From positions 248,001 through 312,000 of the forward strand of contig NZ_CP155560.1 in assembly GCF_022095615.2 (NCBI RefSeq): 64,000 nucleotides of DNA, written 5' to 3'. Numbering within the stretch: position 1 is the stretch's first letter; every line of letters begins with the position of its first letter. The notes under the pieces were generated by a model. It saw only the letters and a list, made by a program, of their open reading frames with translations. It was not told the origin of the DNA and did no database searches. The position numbers were made by a program, and so were the translations under genes. Positions 49,628-59,272 of this stretch are shown here, piece after piece. This stretch comes from Bacillus thuringiensis. GTDB lineage: Bacteria; Bacillota; Bacilli; Bacillales; Bacillaceae_G.

Positions 49628-50326
49628 CTAAAGAATAATAAGATTAGCTATATTGCTTAAATTCCCTAATTCCTTCTGAGCATTACCAGGCAATAACGAA
49701 TCCAAAGCGAATGCATATAAATATTTGGTTTTATCTTTCAAACTATGAAAGTTGTTAATTTCAACATCATATTGTTTAAAGATTCTGCGTAAGACAAATT
49801 CAAAGTCAGCTCTTTCTGAAATCGCAATAACAACTGGCAATGGCCCCTGCAGATCTAAACTAAATCCGTCAATTTCAACATATTTTATTTCAATTAATCC
49901 ACCGCCAACAGAAATACCCATTGTTCTAATACTTCGACTTCCATCCTCTAAATATATATCTGCCGTATTTGGATGATTAGCAGGACTATCACCTGCTTTT
50001 TCAATAAAGGTAATGTCGATTCCTTTAGATTCTGCTATATTAATAGCATCTGGCACTTTGCTGTCATCAGCTGCAAATCCTAATATCCCAGCAATAATCG
50101 CAAAATCAGTTCCATGTCCTTTATGGGTTTCAGCAAATGATTCATAATACCTAACCACGACTTTTTTTGGAAGACATTGAAATAATTTATTTGCAACTGT
50201 ACCAATTGCCAAAGCCCCTGCAGTATGTGAACTCGAAGGACCTATCATTACTGGACCAATCACGTCAAAACAACTTTTATATTTAACAACCTTTTTTTCT
50301 TTAATAGATGCTACATTTATGTTCAT
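49628..50326 (-). CDS. sdaAB: L-serine dehydratase, iron-sulfur-dependent, beta subunit
   Basis: The protein is 232 aa. The signature GPSSSHTAGALAIGTVANKL is followed by SFAETHKGHGTDFAIIAGIL and DSPANHPNTADIYLEDGSRS, all typical of the beta subunit. An ACT-like C-terminal part (LQGPLPVVIAISERADFEFV) contributes serine binding in known enzymes. It is first in the beta-alpha operon, 23 bp before the alpha gene. The N-terminal 18 residues are an extension rich in Lys relative to shorter homologues. Start ATG 50326 follows GGGGGTGCTTAT. Confidence 0.94.
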   Translation of the reverse strand: MNINVASIKEKKVVKYKSCFDVIGPVMIGPSSSHTAGALAIGTVANKLFQCLPKKVVVRYYESFAETHKGHGTDFAIIAGILGFAADDSKVPDAINIAESKGIDITFIEKAGDSPANHPNTADIYLEDGSRSIRTMGISVGGGLIEIKYVEIDGFSLDLQGPLPVVIAISERADFEFVLRRIFKQYDVEINNFHSLKDKTKYLYAFALDSLLPGNAQKELGNLSNIANLIIL

Positions 50327-51020
50327 ATAAGCACCCCCATAATTTATGATTTTTAATTGCAGTTGAATCTTAGTTATTAGAATAATTAATTCAAAATACG
50401 ACAGTGTTGATAGCGCTTTCTTTTATGTTGTATAAATTTCTTTTCTGATTACACATTATTTATAGAGTAATCGTATCAGTATGTTCAATTTAAGAAAATT
50501 ACTTGTAAGGCTTTTAGAATTTTTGTACCAATACTAGAATTGATATTTTATCTAGAGGTAATAAACTATCTGTCGACGCCCTCATTATAACTTGTATATT
50601 TATGAGTTCAATGTTTTTTTATTTTTAGAAAGATTGAATAAACAGAATATTGAATGGGTAATAAATTACACTCAGCATGTTGCAATTATGTCCTTTGTTT
50701 GAAGCTGTATTAGTTAATAGAAAAGCAAAAATAACACAGCGTTCCTTTCATTAACACTTTGATTATATTGGAAAATCCTTATAAAGATATTTATATAGTC
50801 CTTTGTTGGAACATCTTATTTTGGACGTGAAAGCTGTTGCATTAAATGATCCACGTAGTTAGAAAGGAATACATGAATGAAATATAAAACAACTTACGTA
50901 TATTAATTATGAATTATGTATTAATAATTATTATCAGAAAAGAGGAACTTCTTTTGTGGATCTAAACATAAAGTAATATTTTAGCAGTATTCATTACTTT
51001 AAATCTAATTTATTTCTCTT
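50327..51020. other. Intergenic, no intact gene
   Basis: About 700 bp of AT-rich sequence. Fragments such as SPLLEHLILDVKAVALNDPR near 50790-50865 look coding but are full of stops and not recognised. The left end must hold the sdaAB promoter. Confidence 0.35.
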
Positions 51021-51073
51021 TTGAACTACCCCCACTTTCACTTCGTTTAGAAGTGAAAGTGGGGGTAGTTCAA
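51021..51073. repeat. 24-bp perfect palindrome related to IS605-type right ends
   Basis: TTGAACTACCCCCACTTTCA CTTC and its exact complement surround GTTTA. The outer CCCCCACTT...AAGTGGGGGTAGTTCA is the hairpin found at IS605-family right ends (compare CCCACTTC..AGTGGCGAGTAGTTCAC at 2700-2735). It may be a minimal stranded end that also acts as a terminator. Confidence 0.6.
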
Positions 51074-51220
51074 GATTTCACAATACCTATCTACTTAGAA
51101 TAAGATAATATTCATCTTAAGAACATGTTCTTCTCAAGATGCTCTACACATTTATCGTTAAATATAGATTTTTTAAAAAACATATTTACTCAATGAACTC
51201 ATATACTCTTATAAGTGTTA

Positions 51221-51263
51221 TAAGCGTTAAGGAGCGCTCTGGTCAAGCACTCCTTAACGCTTA
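51221..51263. repeat. 14-bp perfect inverted repeat
   Basis: TAAGCGTTAAGGAG and CTCCTTAACGCTTA surround a 15-base loop. There is no T run, so it is not a standard terminator. It lies 216 bp beyond the aminotransferase stop. Confidence 0.5.
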
Positions 51264-51478
51264 ATAAGTAACGATTTTGCATATAATGGAACTTCTAAAT
51301 ATAAAAAATATGACTCCTACTCATAAACGTTTACGTATAGCCAAATGCTAGATGGTAAGTAAAAATGCTTATTTATATTTTATTTCTTCACTTTGAAATA
51401 ATCTAATCCTTTGGAATATCACAATATCCCGAAGCACTCTTCTTACCTCATTTGGTGATATTATTATTCATTACCCAG

Positions 51479-52744
51479 TTACTCTTTTATAATATTAGAA
51501 ATACTTTCTTCTAATAATTCAAATCCATTACTTAAGCCTTCTATATCAATTGTTAAAGAAGGTAACAACTTAATTACTTCATCTTTAGGCCCAGACGTTT
51601 CAATAATCAAACCATTTTCAAATGCAACTGAGCAAATCTTTTTAGCTATTCCAAAAGTATTACAAGCTATTCCCTGCATAAAGCCTCTCCCTCGCACTGC
51701 CCCTTGAAGTTGTGGGTAGTTTATACTAATTTTATTAAGAAAACTAGTGATTTTTTCACTTTTCCATTTTAAATCATTAATAAACTCTATATCTTGCCAA
51801 TAACTCAAAGCTTCTGTAGCTGCTAAAAATGCTAGATTATTCCCTCGAAACGTTCCATTATGTTCTCCTGGTTCCCACTTATCATATTCTGGTTTAATTA
51901 GTGTAATAGCCATCGGAAGGCCAATGCCACTTATAGATTTTGACAAACAAATTATGTCTGGTTTAATGTTCGCAGGTTCAAAACTAAAAAATGTACCCGT
52001 ACGTCCGCACCCTGCTTGAATATCATCAACAATCAATAATATATTATATTTTTTACACAGTCTGTCAATTCCCTTTAACCATTGGGAGCTAGCTGTATTT
52101 AAACCACCCTCACCTTGAACTGTTTCTAGAATAATTGCAGCAGGTAAATCCACTCCACTTCCACTATCGCCTAATACTTTTTCTAAATATGATAAAGAAT
52201 TAAGAGAATCTAAATAATTTTCATACGGCATGATAATACTATTATTTAGTGGTACTCCAGCACCCTTTCTCTTAAAATGATTACTCGTTATCGAAAGTGA
52301 TCCTAAACTCATTCCATGAAAAGCATTAGAAAAACTTATGATATTTGTTCTTCCAGTCACTTTTCGAGCAATTTTCAGTGCACTTTCAACAGAATTTGTA
52401 CCTGTTGGACCAGGAAACATAATTTTATAGTCTAAATCACGTGGTTCCAAAATAATTTTGTTAAATTGCTTTAAAAAATTCGCTTTAGCACTTGTTCCCA
52501 TATCAAGACTATGAATGATACCATCTTCTATAAGATAATCTATTAATACCTGTTTCATTTTTTCATCATTATGTCCATAATTAAGAGCCCCAGCACCTGA
52601 GAAAAAGTCAATATACTCTTTTCCATCTACATCCCATAATTTATATCCTTTAGACTTAGTAAAGATTGTTGGAAAGCTTCTACTATAACTTCGTACTTGG
52701 GATTCCAGTTCATTAAATATATCCATTTTTGAACTAACTACCAT
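51479..52744 (-). CDS. Class III PLP aminotransferase, EctB-like (diaminobutyrate type)
   Basis: The protein is 421 aa, the length of EctB. It begins [20 protein letters not shown] and has [87 protein letters not shown] and the PLP lysine in [14 protein letters not shown]. The pattern is that of L-2,4-diaminobutyrate:2-oxoglutarate aminotransferase, which forms diaminobutyrate from aspartate semialdehyde. EctA and EctC are absent, so ectoine is not the product. It is the last gene after HypE-HypF, 78 bp downstream. Start ATG 52744 follows AGGAGGAGCTCTTAT. Its job in a HypEF cluster is not known to me. Confidence 0.85.
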   Translation of the reverse strand: MVVSSKMDIFNELESQVRSYSRSFPTIFTKSKGYKLWDVDGKEYIDFFSGAGALNYGHNDEKMKQVLIDYLIEDGIIHSLDMGTSAKANFLKQFNKIILEPRDLDYKIMFPGPTGTNSVESALKIARKVTGRTNIISFSNAFHGMSLGSLSITSNHFKRKGAGVPLNNSIIMPYENYLDSLNSLSYLEKVLGDSGSGVDLPAAIILETVQGEGGLNTASSQWLKGIDRLCKKYNILLIVDDIQAGCGRTGTFFSFEPANIKPDIICLSKSISGIGLPMAITLIKPEYDKWEPGEHNGTFRGNNLAFLAATEALSYWQDIEFINDLKWKSEKITSFLNKISINYPQLQGAVRGRGFMQGIACNTFGIAKKICSVAFENGLIIETSGPKDEVIKLLPSLTIDIEGLSNGFELLEESISNIIKE

Positions 52745-52822
52745 ATAAGAGCTCCTCCTAATTTTTCGTTTTTACTATACTCACAAAGAATAACGAAAAG
52801 TTATATAATCACTATTGTAAAT

Positions 52823-55153
52823 TTATACTGAATGCGTATCTTTATAACGATGAGCTGCTATCGCTGCTTGACCAAGAGAGATTCCGCCATCATTAGTAGG
52901 TACTTGTTTATGCATGTAAACCTCGAATTTACAAGCCTTAAGTGACTTATAGGCTTCTACAAGTAAAAACTTATTTAAAAATACTCCCCCACTAAGAACT
53001 AGTTTATTAATCCCTGTTTCTTGACGAATTTGTTTACAGGTTTCTGTAATCATTTGAACCATTGTATAATGAAAACGATAGCTCAATTCACCCTTGGTAT
53101 ACTTATCTTTAATTATCAAAGATACCAACTCTTTAAACATAGGTTTTATATCGATTTTTCTAATTCCATTCGAAGCAACTATTTCATATGATAATAAAGG
53201 ATTGGAAGAATCATTGATATCAATCGCTTGCTCCAACTCAATAGCAGCCTGTCCTTCATATTGGATTGTTTCTCGGACACCCAATAGTGCTGAAACAGCA
53301 TCAAAAAGCCTTCCCATACTTGAAGTAAGAGGAGAATTAATTCCTTTTTGAATCACTTTTATAAGTACATCTAGTTCAAAACTATTTCGCTCTGAAATGA
53401 GCTTTATTGGTAATTCTTTGACTTGTTCACCATATATTTGCGTCAATATTCCTAAAGCGATTCTATACGGTTCTTTAACGGCTTTATCACCGCCTGGTAG
53501 CTGAAAGTAATCGATATATGCCGCTCTTTGATAATTAAGAAAATCACCGATTAAAAACTCTCCACCCCAAATGTTCCCATCATCACCATAACCCGTGCCA
53601 TCTAAAATAACTCCTAAAACAGGACCATTTAATTGATTATCAACCATACAAGAAGCCATGTGGGCATGATGATGCTGAACCTGTACAACTGGTAAAGCAT
53701 TTTGATCAAATGCATATTTTGTACTATAAAAATCAGGATGAAGATCACTTGCTATTACGGAAGGACTGATTTCAAAGATTTTTTGTAAATGAGCTATAGT
53801 ATTTTTAAATGATTCATAAATTTTATAGTTTTTTAAATCGCCAATATGATGACTAATAAAAGCTTTTTCACCTTTAGTTAAGCAAATCGTATTCTTTAAT
53901 TCTGCTCCTAAAGCAAGTACATTAGTTGACCCTTCTTTAAAATCAATTGGGTTTGGTACATAACCTCTAGCGCGACGAATTATTTGTAGTTTTGTTATTT
54001 CTTCATCTAAATCAATACCCCTAACAATAGAGTCATCTACTCTAGTGAATATCTCCCTATTGTGTACTAAATAATAATCTGCAATTCCTTTTAGCTGCTC
54101 AATTGCATCTACATCTTTATATACAATAGGTTCATCAGAAACATTGGCGCTCGTAGCTATTAATGCAATAAAATTCCCTCTTAAAATGAGATGATGAAGT
54201 GGTGTATAGGCTAACATTACCCCATAGGTATTATTATTAGGTGCAATATCTGAAGAAATATACTCATTTTTCTTTTTGTTCAATAGCACAATTGGCCGTT
54301 CTTTAGATACTAATAAAGCTTCTTCATTTTTTGTTATTTCAGCAAAATTTTTCACATCATCTAATTCAGATGACATTAAAGCAAAAGGTTTTTCATCCCG
54401 TTTTTTTCTTTTTCTTAATTCTTTTACAGCTTCATGATTCATTGGATCTACAACTAAGTGATATCCACCTAACCCTTTAATAGCTAGGATTTTCCCCTTT
54501 TTCAACAAATCAATTGTTTTTTCTATGGGATTATCAGTGGGGACATTTGTACCATCTGATGTTTTCAATTGAACTTGTGGTCCACATTTCCAGCAAGCAT
54601 TTGGTTGGGCATGAAATCTCCGGTCCAATATGTCTTTGTATTCTTTATCACACTCTTTGCACATAGGAAATTTGGCCATTGTAGTATATGGTCTATCATA
54701 AGGAATATCTTTTATTATTGAATATCTAGGTCCACAATTTGTACAATTAATAAATGGATAACGAAACCTTCTATTCGTTGGATCAAATAATTCTTCTAAA
54801 CATTCATTACATACATAAGTATCAGGAGATATTAAAGTTTGCCTACTACTATGTTTTTGGCTACTCAAAATATTAAAAGAGCTATAACGATTGTCAGATT
54901 CTTGTTCTTCTATCAATTTAACCTCTTGCACATAAGCCAATTCTGGGGAATTAAATTCTATATCATGAATAAAATGAGTAATATTATCTTGTTCCCCTTC
55001 TACTTCTATTAACACTCCATTTGAATCATTTAACACCCATCCGTTTAGTTGATACTTTTTTGCTATTCTATATACGAAAGGTCTAAAACCAACACCTTGT
55101 ACAATGCCTTTAACTTGATACTTTTTTATAAACATATTTATTACTTTTTTCAT
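52823..55153 (-). CDS. hypF: HypF-type carbamoyltransferase
   Basis: The protein is about 776 aa. Domains in order: acylphosphatase (YQVKGIVQGVGFRPFVYRIA), zinc-binding region (CNECLEELFD, INCTNCGPRYS, CKECDKEYKD, NACWKCGPQ), YrdC-like domain (KGKILAIKGLGGYHLVVD, KKRDEKPFALM) and Kae1-like domain (VQHHHAHMASCM, GVILDGTGYGDDGNIWGGEF). All expected motifs are present. HypF converts carbamoyl phosphate to a carbamoyl adenylate and loads HypE's C-terminal Cys for CN synthesis. I chose the ATG at 55153 because TTAGGAGACAATTT precedes it; longer frames overlap hypE. No hydrogenase or HypABCD gene is in the window. Confidence 0.95.
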   Translation of the reverse strand: MKKVINMFIKKYQVKGIVQGVGFRPFVYRIAKKYQLNGWVLNDSNGVLIEVEGEQDNITHFIHDIEFNSPELAYVQEVKLIEEQESDNRYSSFNILSSQKHSSRQTLISPDTYVCNECLEELFDPTNRRFRYPFINCTNCGPRYSIIKDIPYDRPYTTMAKFPMCKECDKEYKDILDRRFHAQPNACWKCGPQVQLKTSDGTNVPTDNPIEKTIDLLKKGKILAIKGLGGYHLVVDPMNHEAVKELRKRKKRDEKPFALMSSELDDVKNFAEITKNEEALLVSKERPIVLLNKKKNEYISSDIAPNNNTYGVMLAYTPLHHLILRGNFIALIATSANVSDEPIVYKDVDAIEQLKGIADYYLVHNREIFTRVDDSIVRGIDLDEEITKLQIIRRARGYVPNPIDFKEGSTNVLALGAELKNTICLTKGEKAFISHHIGDLKNYKIYESFKNTIAHLQKIFEISPSVIASDLHPDFYSTKYAFDQNALPVVQVQHHHAHMASCMVDNQLNGPVLGVILDGTGYGDDGNIWGGEFLIGDFLNYQRAAYIDYFQLPGGDKAVKEPYRIALGILTQIYGEQVKELPIKLISERNSFELDVLIKVIQKGINSPLTSSMGRLFDAVSALLGVRETIQYEGQAAIELEQAIDINDSSNPLLSYEIVASNGIRKIDIKPMFKELVSLIIKDKYTKGELSYRFHYTMVQMITETCKQIRQETGINKLVLSGGVFLNKFLLVEAYKSLKACKFEVYMHKQVPTNDGGISLGQAAIAAHRYKDTHSV

Positions 55154-55163
55154 AAATTGTCTC

Positions 55164-56192
55164 CTAACATAATCGAGGTAATTCTGCCCCATATAATAAC
55201 TCAATGAGTTTCAATTCACCTGATTTTGCTTCCATTAGCACTTGTCTTTCTTGTATTTGAGTAACTTTACCAATTACCGCAGCTTCTTTACCATATTTAG
55301 TATTTTTTAATACCCTCACTACTTCCTCACTTACCTCTGGAGACACAAACATACAAACATTCCCCTCATTAGCTAGATACATTGGATTAACACCTAACAT
55401 GTCGGCAGCCATAATAGTTTCTGCTAACATAGGAATATCTTTTTCTTGTATTTTTATTCCAGTATTAATTGTATCTGAAACTTCATTTAAAACTGTACCT
55501 AACCCGCCTCTTGTAATATCTCGCATACAATGTATAGAATTACCAAAATGGTTTTTTAACTCTGTAATCATATGATTTAATGGTGCACAATCACTATTTA
55601 TTCTCTGTTCAAACCCTAATCCTTCTCTTATAGAAAGGATATGTATGCTATGGTTTCCTAGTTGTCCTGTTATAATAATATCGTCACCTTCTTGAATAGA
55701 ATTTACCGAAAATGGTGATACATCTCCTTCAAAAACTCCTATTCCAGTTGTATTAATAAAAATTTTGTCTACTTCACCTTTTTTGACAACTTTTGTATCT
55801 CCAGCAACAATATACACTCCAGCTTCTTTCGCTGTCTCTCTTATAGAATCTAATATTTCTTCCAAATCTCTAATTGGAAAACCCTCTTCTAGTACTAACG
55901 CCAATGATAGATAAAGTGGTTTTGCACCACTAACCGCTAAATCATTAACCGTTCCACAAACAGCTACTTTACCTATATTTCCCTCACCAAAAAAGATAGG
56001 ATCAATAACAAAAGAATCTGTTGTCATCGCCAATCTTCTACTACTTACCTCAAGAATGGCACTATCCTCCATTTTTCCAAGATGAACTTCTTCTAGTTTT
56101 GCAGTAATAATTGAACTAATTAAATCGTGACTCAATAGTCCACCTGTTCCATGATCTAAAATTATATTTTCTAAATCTTTAGTTAATTTCAT
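55164..56192 (-). CDS. hypE: HypE-type thiocarboxamide dehydratase
   Basis: The protein is 342 aa, normal for HypE. It has the PurM-like ATP-binding fold with LDHGTGGLLSHDLIS at the N-terminus, IVAGDTKVVKKGEVDKIF and CMRDITRGGLGTVLNEV. The C-terminus GAELPRLC keeps the PRxC tail whose terminal Cys receives the carbamoyl group from HypF and is dehydrated to a thiocyanate. The catalytic apparatus therefore looks complete. It lies 10 bp before hypF. In hydrogenase producers the CN goes to the HypCD-bound iron; here no such acceptor is encoded nearby. Confidence 0.95.
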   Translation of the reverse strand: MKLTKDLENIILDHGTGGLLSHDLISSIITAKLEEVHLGKMEDSAILEVSSRRLAMTTDSFVIDPIFFGEGNIGKVAVCGTVNDLAVSGAKPLYLSLALVLEEGFPIRDLEEILDSIRETAKEAGVYIVAGDTKVVKKGEVDKIFINTTGIGVFEGDVSPFSVNSIQEGDDIIITGQLGNHSIHILSIREGLGFEQRINSDCAPLNHMITELKNHFGNSIHCMRDITRGGLGTVLNEVSDTINTGIKIQEKDIPMLAETIMAADMLGVNPMYLANEGNVCMFVSPEVSEEVVRVLKNTKYGKEAAVIGKVTQIQERQVLMEAKSGELKLIELLYGAELPRLC

Positions 56193-56229
56193 TTGTTAAA
56201 ACTCCTTTTCATTTTTATTTTTGAAAAAT

Positions 56230-56261
56230 AATATCACTTGCTACATAGAACAAGTGATATT
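56230..56261 (-). terminator. Terminator/attenuator between the isochorismatase-like gene and hypE
   Basis: On the minus strand AATATCACTTG pairs perfectly with CAAGTGATATT and is followed by ATTTTTC. It lies in the 82-bp gap before hypE, so transcription from the hydrolase gene may stop or be modulated here. Confidence 0.7.
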
Positions 56262-56274
56262 ACAACGTATTTAC

Positions 56275-56856
56275 TTACGGAATTGCAACTCCATCAAAAG
56301 AAATATCTTCATTTTTAGAAATCGAATTGCAGATTTCCTCGATACTCATAATCTTTGCACAATATGAACCTAACCATTTTAAAGCTCGTTCTTTATCTTC
56401 AGCCTGCGCTGAAACAACTCCATCCTCTGGTACGATTACATTATAACCACGGAAAAATCCATCTGCTGCAGTTGTTTGTACACAAATTTGAGTTTGCATA
56501 CCCGTAATAATAATTGTATCTACTCCTAATTTTTTTAAGGTTTCATCAAGATTTGTCTCAAAAAAACCACTATCCTTATTTTTCTCCATAATAATATCTT
56601 TTTCATGAAGAAACTCAGGTAAGATTTCTGCACCTTTAGATCCCTTTGTGACTGGTAAAAAATCACCATATCGTTCAGCTTTCGGATCATCTTCTAAGTT
56701 AATTAACTGTAGGTGAATAATAGAAACATCATTTTCTCTCATAGTATCTAAGAAAGAAACCATTTTAGGCGTAAAAGCCTCTACAGCTGCAATTCTATCC
56801 TCATTTTTATTAACCAAATCGTACTGTAAGTCATTTGTAAGCACTGCATATTTCAT
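56275..56856 (-). CDS. Isochorismatase-family cysteine hydrolase
   Basis: The protein is 193 aa. The catalytic triad of the family is visible: Asp9 in VLTNDLQYDL, Lys94 in MEKNKDSGFFET and Cys125 in ITGMQTQICVQTTAADGFFR with the usual cis-peptide region. Members hydrolyse isochorismate, nicotinamide, N-carbamoyl compounds, biuret or related amides. Substrate cannot be read; hydrolysis of a carbamoyl or amide intermediate would suit the HypEF context but is inference. Start ATG 56856 follows AATTGGAGGTAGG. A terminator-like hairpin separates it from hypE, so it may be expressed more strongly. Confidence 0.9.
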   Translation of the reverse strand: MKYAVLTNDLQYDLVNKNEDRIAAVEAFTPKMVSFLDTMRENDVSIIHLQLINLEDDPKAERYGDFLPVTKGSKGAEILPEFLHEKDIIMEKNKDSGFFETNLDETLKKLGVDTIIITGMQTQICVQTTAADGFFRGYNVIVPEDGVVSAQAEDKERALKWLGSYCAKIMSIEEICNSISKNEDISFDGVAIP

Positions 56857-56982
56857 AATAATCCTACCTCCAATTAACTAAGAATTTAATTTTTCTAAAA
56901 TACAATGTTCATTATTCCACCGAAAGTAAGAATATGTCAAATATTATTTTTTATCTAAATTTTCTAAATAATTTTCTGAAAA

Positions 56983-57021
56983 TTAATACCTAATAGGACT
57001 CTATTTCCCATTAGGTATTAA
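56983..57021 (-). terminator. Terminator of the Lrp-type gene
   Basis: TTAATACCTAAT pairs with ATTAGGTATTAA around a 15-base loop, followed on the minus strand by TTTTC. It lies 40 bp beyond the Lrp stop. Confidence 0.75.
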
Positions 57022-57059
57022 TTTTACGCTTTTTATTTAGAATAATCGCTCATATGTAA

Positions 57060-57500
57060 TTAAAGTTTTTCACTCTCTGTAAAAAATGATTTATGTTCTA
57101 CTGGAGAAGAAAGCACTATTAAGGTTGTAGGCTTTCCATACTCTAAGCACAAATTGATATAGTCTTCGAGTGTATGTACAGATTCCGTCACTACCTTTGT
57201 TAGATAACTATACATACCGGCAATACGGTGACATTCAACCACATCTGAATGTTCCATTGCAAACTTTTTATATTTGTTGCAATCCCTTGGTTCCATCAAA
57301 ACAAACGCAGTAATATGTTTTTTTAATCCTTTCGGATTAACAATTGTGCGATAACTTATAATTACCCCTTGTTCTTCTAGTCTTCTAACTCGCTCTGTGA
57401 CAGAAGGGGAACTCAGACCTACCAGTTTTCCTATTTCAACCATACTTAAACGTGCATTTTCCTGAAGATGAGAAAGAATCTTTAAATCTGTATCATCCAT
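57060..57500 (-). CDS. Lrp/AsnC family transcriptional regulator
   Basis: The protein is 146 aa with an N-terminal HTH (DDTDLKILSHLQENARLSMV and IGKLVGLSSPSVTERVRRLE) and a C-terminal RAM (ligand-binding) domain (AFVLMEPRDCNKYKKFAMEH and SVHTLEDYINLCLEYGKPTT). Lrp-type regulators sense amino acids and often control adjacent transport or metabolism genes. It is divergent from an amino acid permease at 57651 and upstream of the isochorismatase-HypEF-aminotransferase genes, so it is a candidate regulator of both. Start ATG 57500 follows AAGGGGAGGCCCAGCA. Confidence 0.92.
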   Translation of the reverse strand: MDDTDLKILSHLQENARLSMVEIGKLVGLSSPSVTERVRRLEEQGVIISYRTIVNPKGLKKHITAFVLMEPRDCNKYKKFAMEHSDVVECHRIAGMYSYLTKVVTESVHTLEDYINLCLEYGKPTTLIVLSSPVEHKSFFTESEKL

Positions 57501-57650
57501 TGCTGGGCCTCCCCTTGATTAATTAAGAAAACATTTAATAATTCTTAAATTCTTTAAGAAAATTATAATTAATACATAAATTATAGCATGTTATCCTTTT
57601 TTAAAACTTTATATAATTAATATCAATTAATGAAAGAGAGGCTGAGTATC

Positions 57651-58946
57651 TTGACACAACAATCATTGAAACGCTCAATTACTTGGGTACAGGGAACCGC
57701 ATTAACCATAGGAGCTGTGTTAGGTTGTGGAATCCTTATTTTACCTTCAATTACTGCAAATAGCGCTGGACCAGCTTCAATTTTATCTTGGGTTATCATG
57801 TCTATATTAGCTTTTCCTATTGTAGCGACTCTAGCGCGTCTTGCTAAAATGATTCCTAGTGCTGGAGGAATTACAGCTTATGTTCAAATGGCATTTAATG
57901 CAAATACAAGTGCCATCCTAGGCTGGATTATGTTAGGTTCTATTCCTATTGGAGTACCGATTATTGCTTTAACAGGTGCCCATTATATTGGATATGTTTT
58001 TCCAATAAGCAATCTTAGTGTTATAGGAATTGCAGCATTAATTTTAATTACCTCTTTACTCTTACATATAAAAGGTATCGAGCTATCATCAAAAGTTAGT
58101 GTGTTTGTAATTTGTATTATTTCACTTTTAATAGTTGTCGCTGTTATCGTTTCTATACCATATGTAAAATTAAGTTCTTTTACACCATTTGTACCAAACG
58201 GGTGGTCTTCCGTTGGCGCTTCTTCTGTAATTATCTTCTTCTCATTTGTAGGGTGGGAAATGATCACCCCATTAGCTGAAGAATTTAAAAGGCCCGCTAA
58301 GGATATTTCGATTAGTTTATTTTTAGGAGCAATTTGTATCTCCATTATGTACATTGCAATATCTTTTGTAACAATAGGGACCCACTCATATGGTGATAAG
58401 GATCAGATAGCTTCCCTTAGTATTCTAATATCAAAAGGATTAGGACCAATAGGTACATATATAACAACTATTTTAGCAATTTTTATTTCGTTTAGTGCTG
58501 TACATGCTAACATTGCAGGTTTTTCAAGAATGATTTACGCTCAAGCTAGAGAAGGACATTTCCCTTCCTTCTTTGCTAAGTTACACTCTCAATTTCAAAC
58601 TCCAACTAGGGTATTACTAGTTTTAGGAGGCATTTTTAGTTGTATTCTAATCTTTTATGGTATGGCACGACCAAATTTAGAAATGCTTCTTAAAGGTCCT
58701 AGTGTAATATTTATTACCTCATATATTTTTACAATGCTAGCTGCTCTTAAATTATTAAAAGTGCGTGATATAGGTTGGTGGATGGCCTTCCTATCTCTAA
58801 TTATATGTATTTTTGTATACTCATTTAGTGGTTGGGCTATTTTCTATCCAGTTATCTTATCAGTTATTGGTTGGATTTATATAGTTATGAATAAGAAGTA
58901 TAGCACTATAGCCACCCATCAAATAAATACTTCCAACGAAAAATAG
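57651..58946 (+). CDS. APC superfamily amino acid permease (YjeH-like)
   Basis: The protein is about 431 aa with twelve predicted membrane helices. ITWVQGTALTIGAVLGCGIL at the start is the usual APC helix 1 with its GAxxGxGIL unwound segment. The branch resembles YjeH-type exporters of neutral amino acids. A TTG at 57651 is preferred over the ATG at 57630 because GAGAGG lies 9 bases before the TTG and nothing suitable precedes the ATG. Divergence from the Lrp gene suggests amino-acid-responsive control. Whether it imports a precursor or exports a product of the HypEF cluster is not visible. Confidence 0.85.
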   Translation: MTQQSLKRSITWVQGTALTIGAVLGCGILILPSITANSAGPASILSWVIMSILAFPIVATLARLAKMIPSAGGITAYVQMAFNANTSAILGWIMLGSIPIGVPIIALTGAHYIGYVFPISNLSVIGIAALILITSLLLHIKGIELSSKVSVFVICIISLLIVVAVIVSIPYVKLSSFTPFVPNGWSSVGASSVIIFFSFVGWEMITPLAEEFKRPAKDISISLFLGAICISIMYIAISFVTIGTHSYGDKDQIASLSILISKGLGPIGTYITTILAIFISFSAVHANIAGFSRMIYAQAREGHFPSFFAKLHSQFQTPTRVLLVLGGIFSCILIFYGMARPNLEMLLKGPSVIFITSYIFTMLAALKLLKVRDIGWWMAFLSLIICIFVYSFSGWAIFYPVILSVIGWIYIVMNKKYSTIATHQINTSNEK

Positions 58947-59063
58947 TTTCATATATCCTAAAAATTCACCACTAAAAATATAAACTAATATTAATCTTGA
59001 AATAAGGAAATTTTCTACTGACTTATAATTTGCACAAGATAACCTACTAATTATGTTCATTCA

Positions 59064-59101
59064 AAAAACCAGGATAACTTTTTAAAATCATCCTGGTTTT
59101 T
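59064..59101 (+). terminator. Terminator of the permease gene
   Basis: AAAAACCAGGAT pairs with ATCCTGGTTTTT around a 14-base loop, 118 bp after the stop. Confidence 0.8.
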
Positions 59102-59272
59102 CTATATTTAATCAAATCTATCATTTACTATTCATAGAGATTATATTTAACAATTCTACTTGACTCTATGTACTTTTATGTGTTTTTTCACTATGGATAA
59201 CTTTGTATATAATAGAAGTATTTTTTTATCTTTAATTAAGTCTGATGAACGCTCATATTAATTAAAATTAAA

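Noticed and set aside
51479..52744. Ectoine biosynthesis
   Set aside because: Only an EctB-like aminotransferase is present; EctA and EctC are absent and the neighbours are HypF and HypE.
52823..56192. A [NiFe] hydrogenase maturation operon in the usual sense
   Set aside because: HypA, HypB, HypC, HypD and hydrogenase structural genes are not in the window; the neighbours are an aminotransferase and an amide hydrolase.
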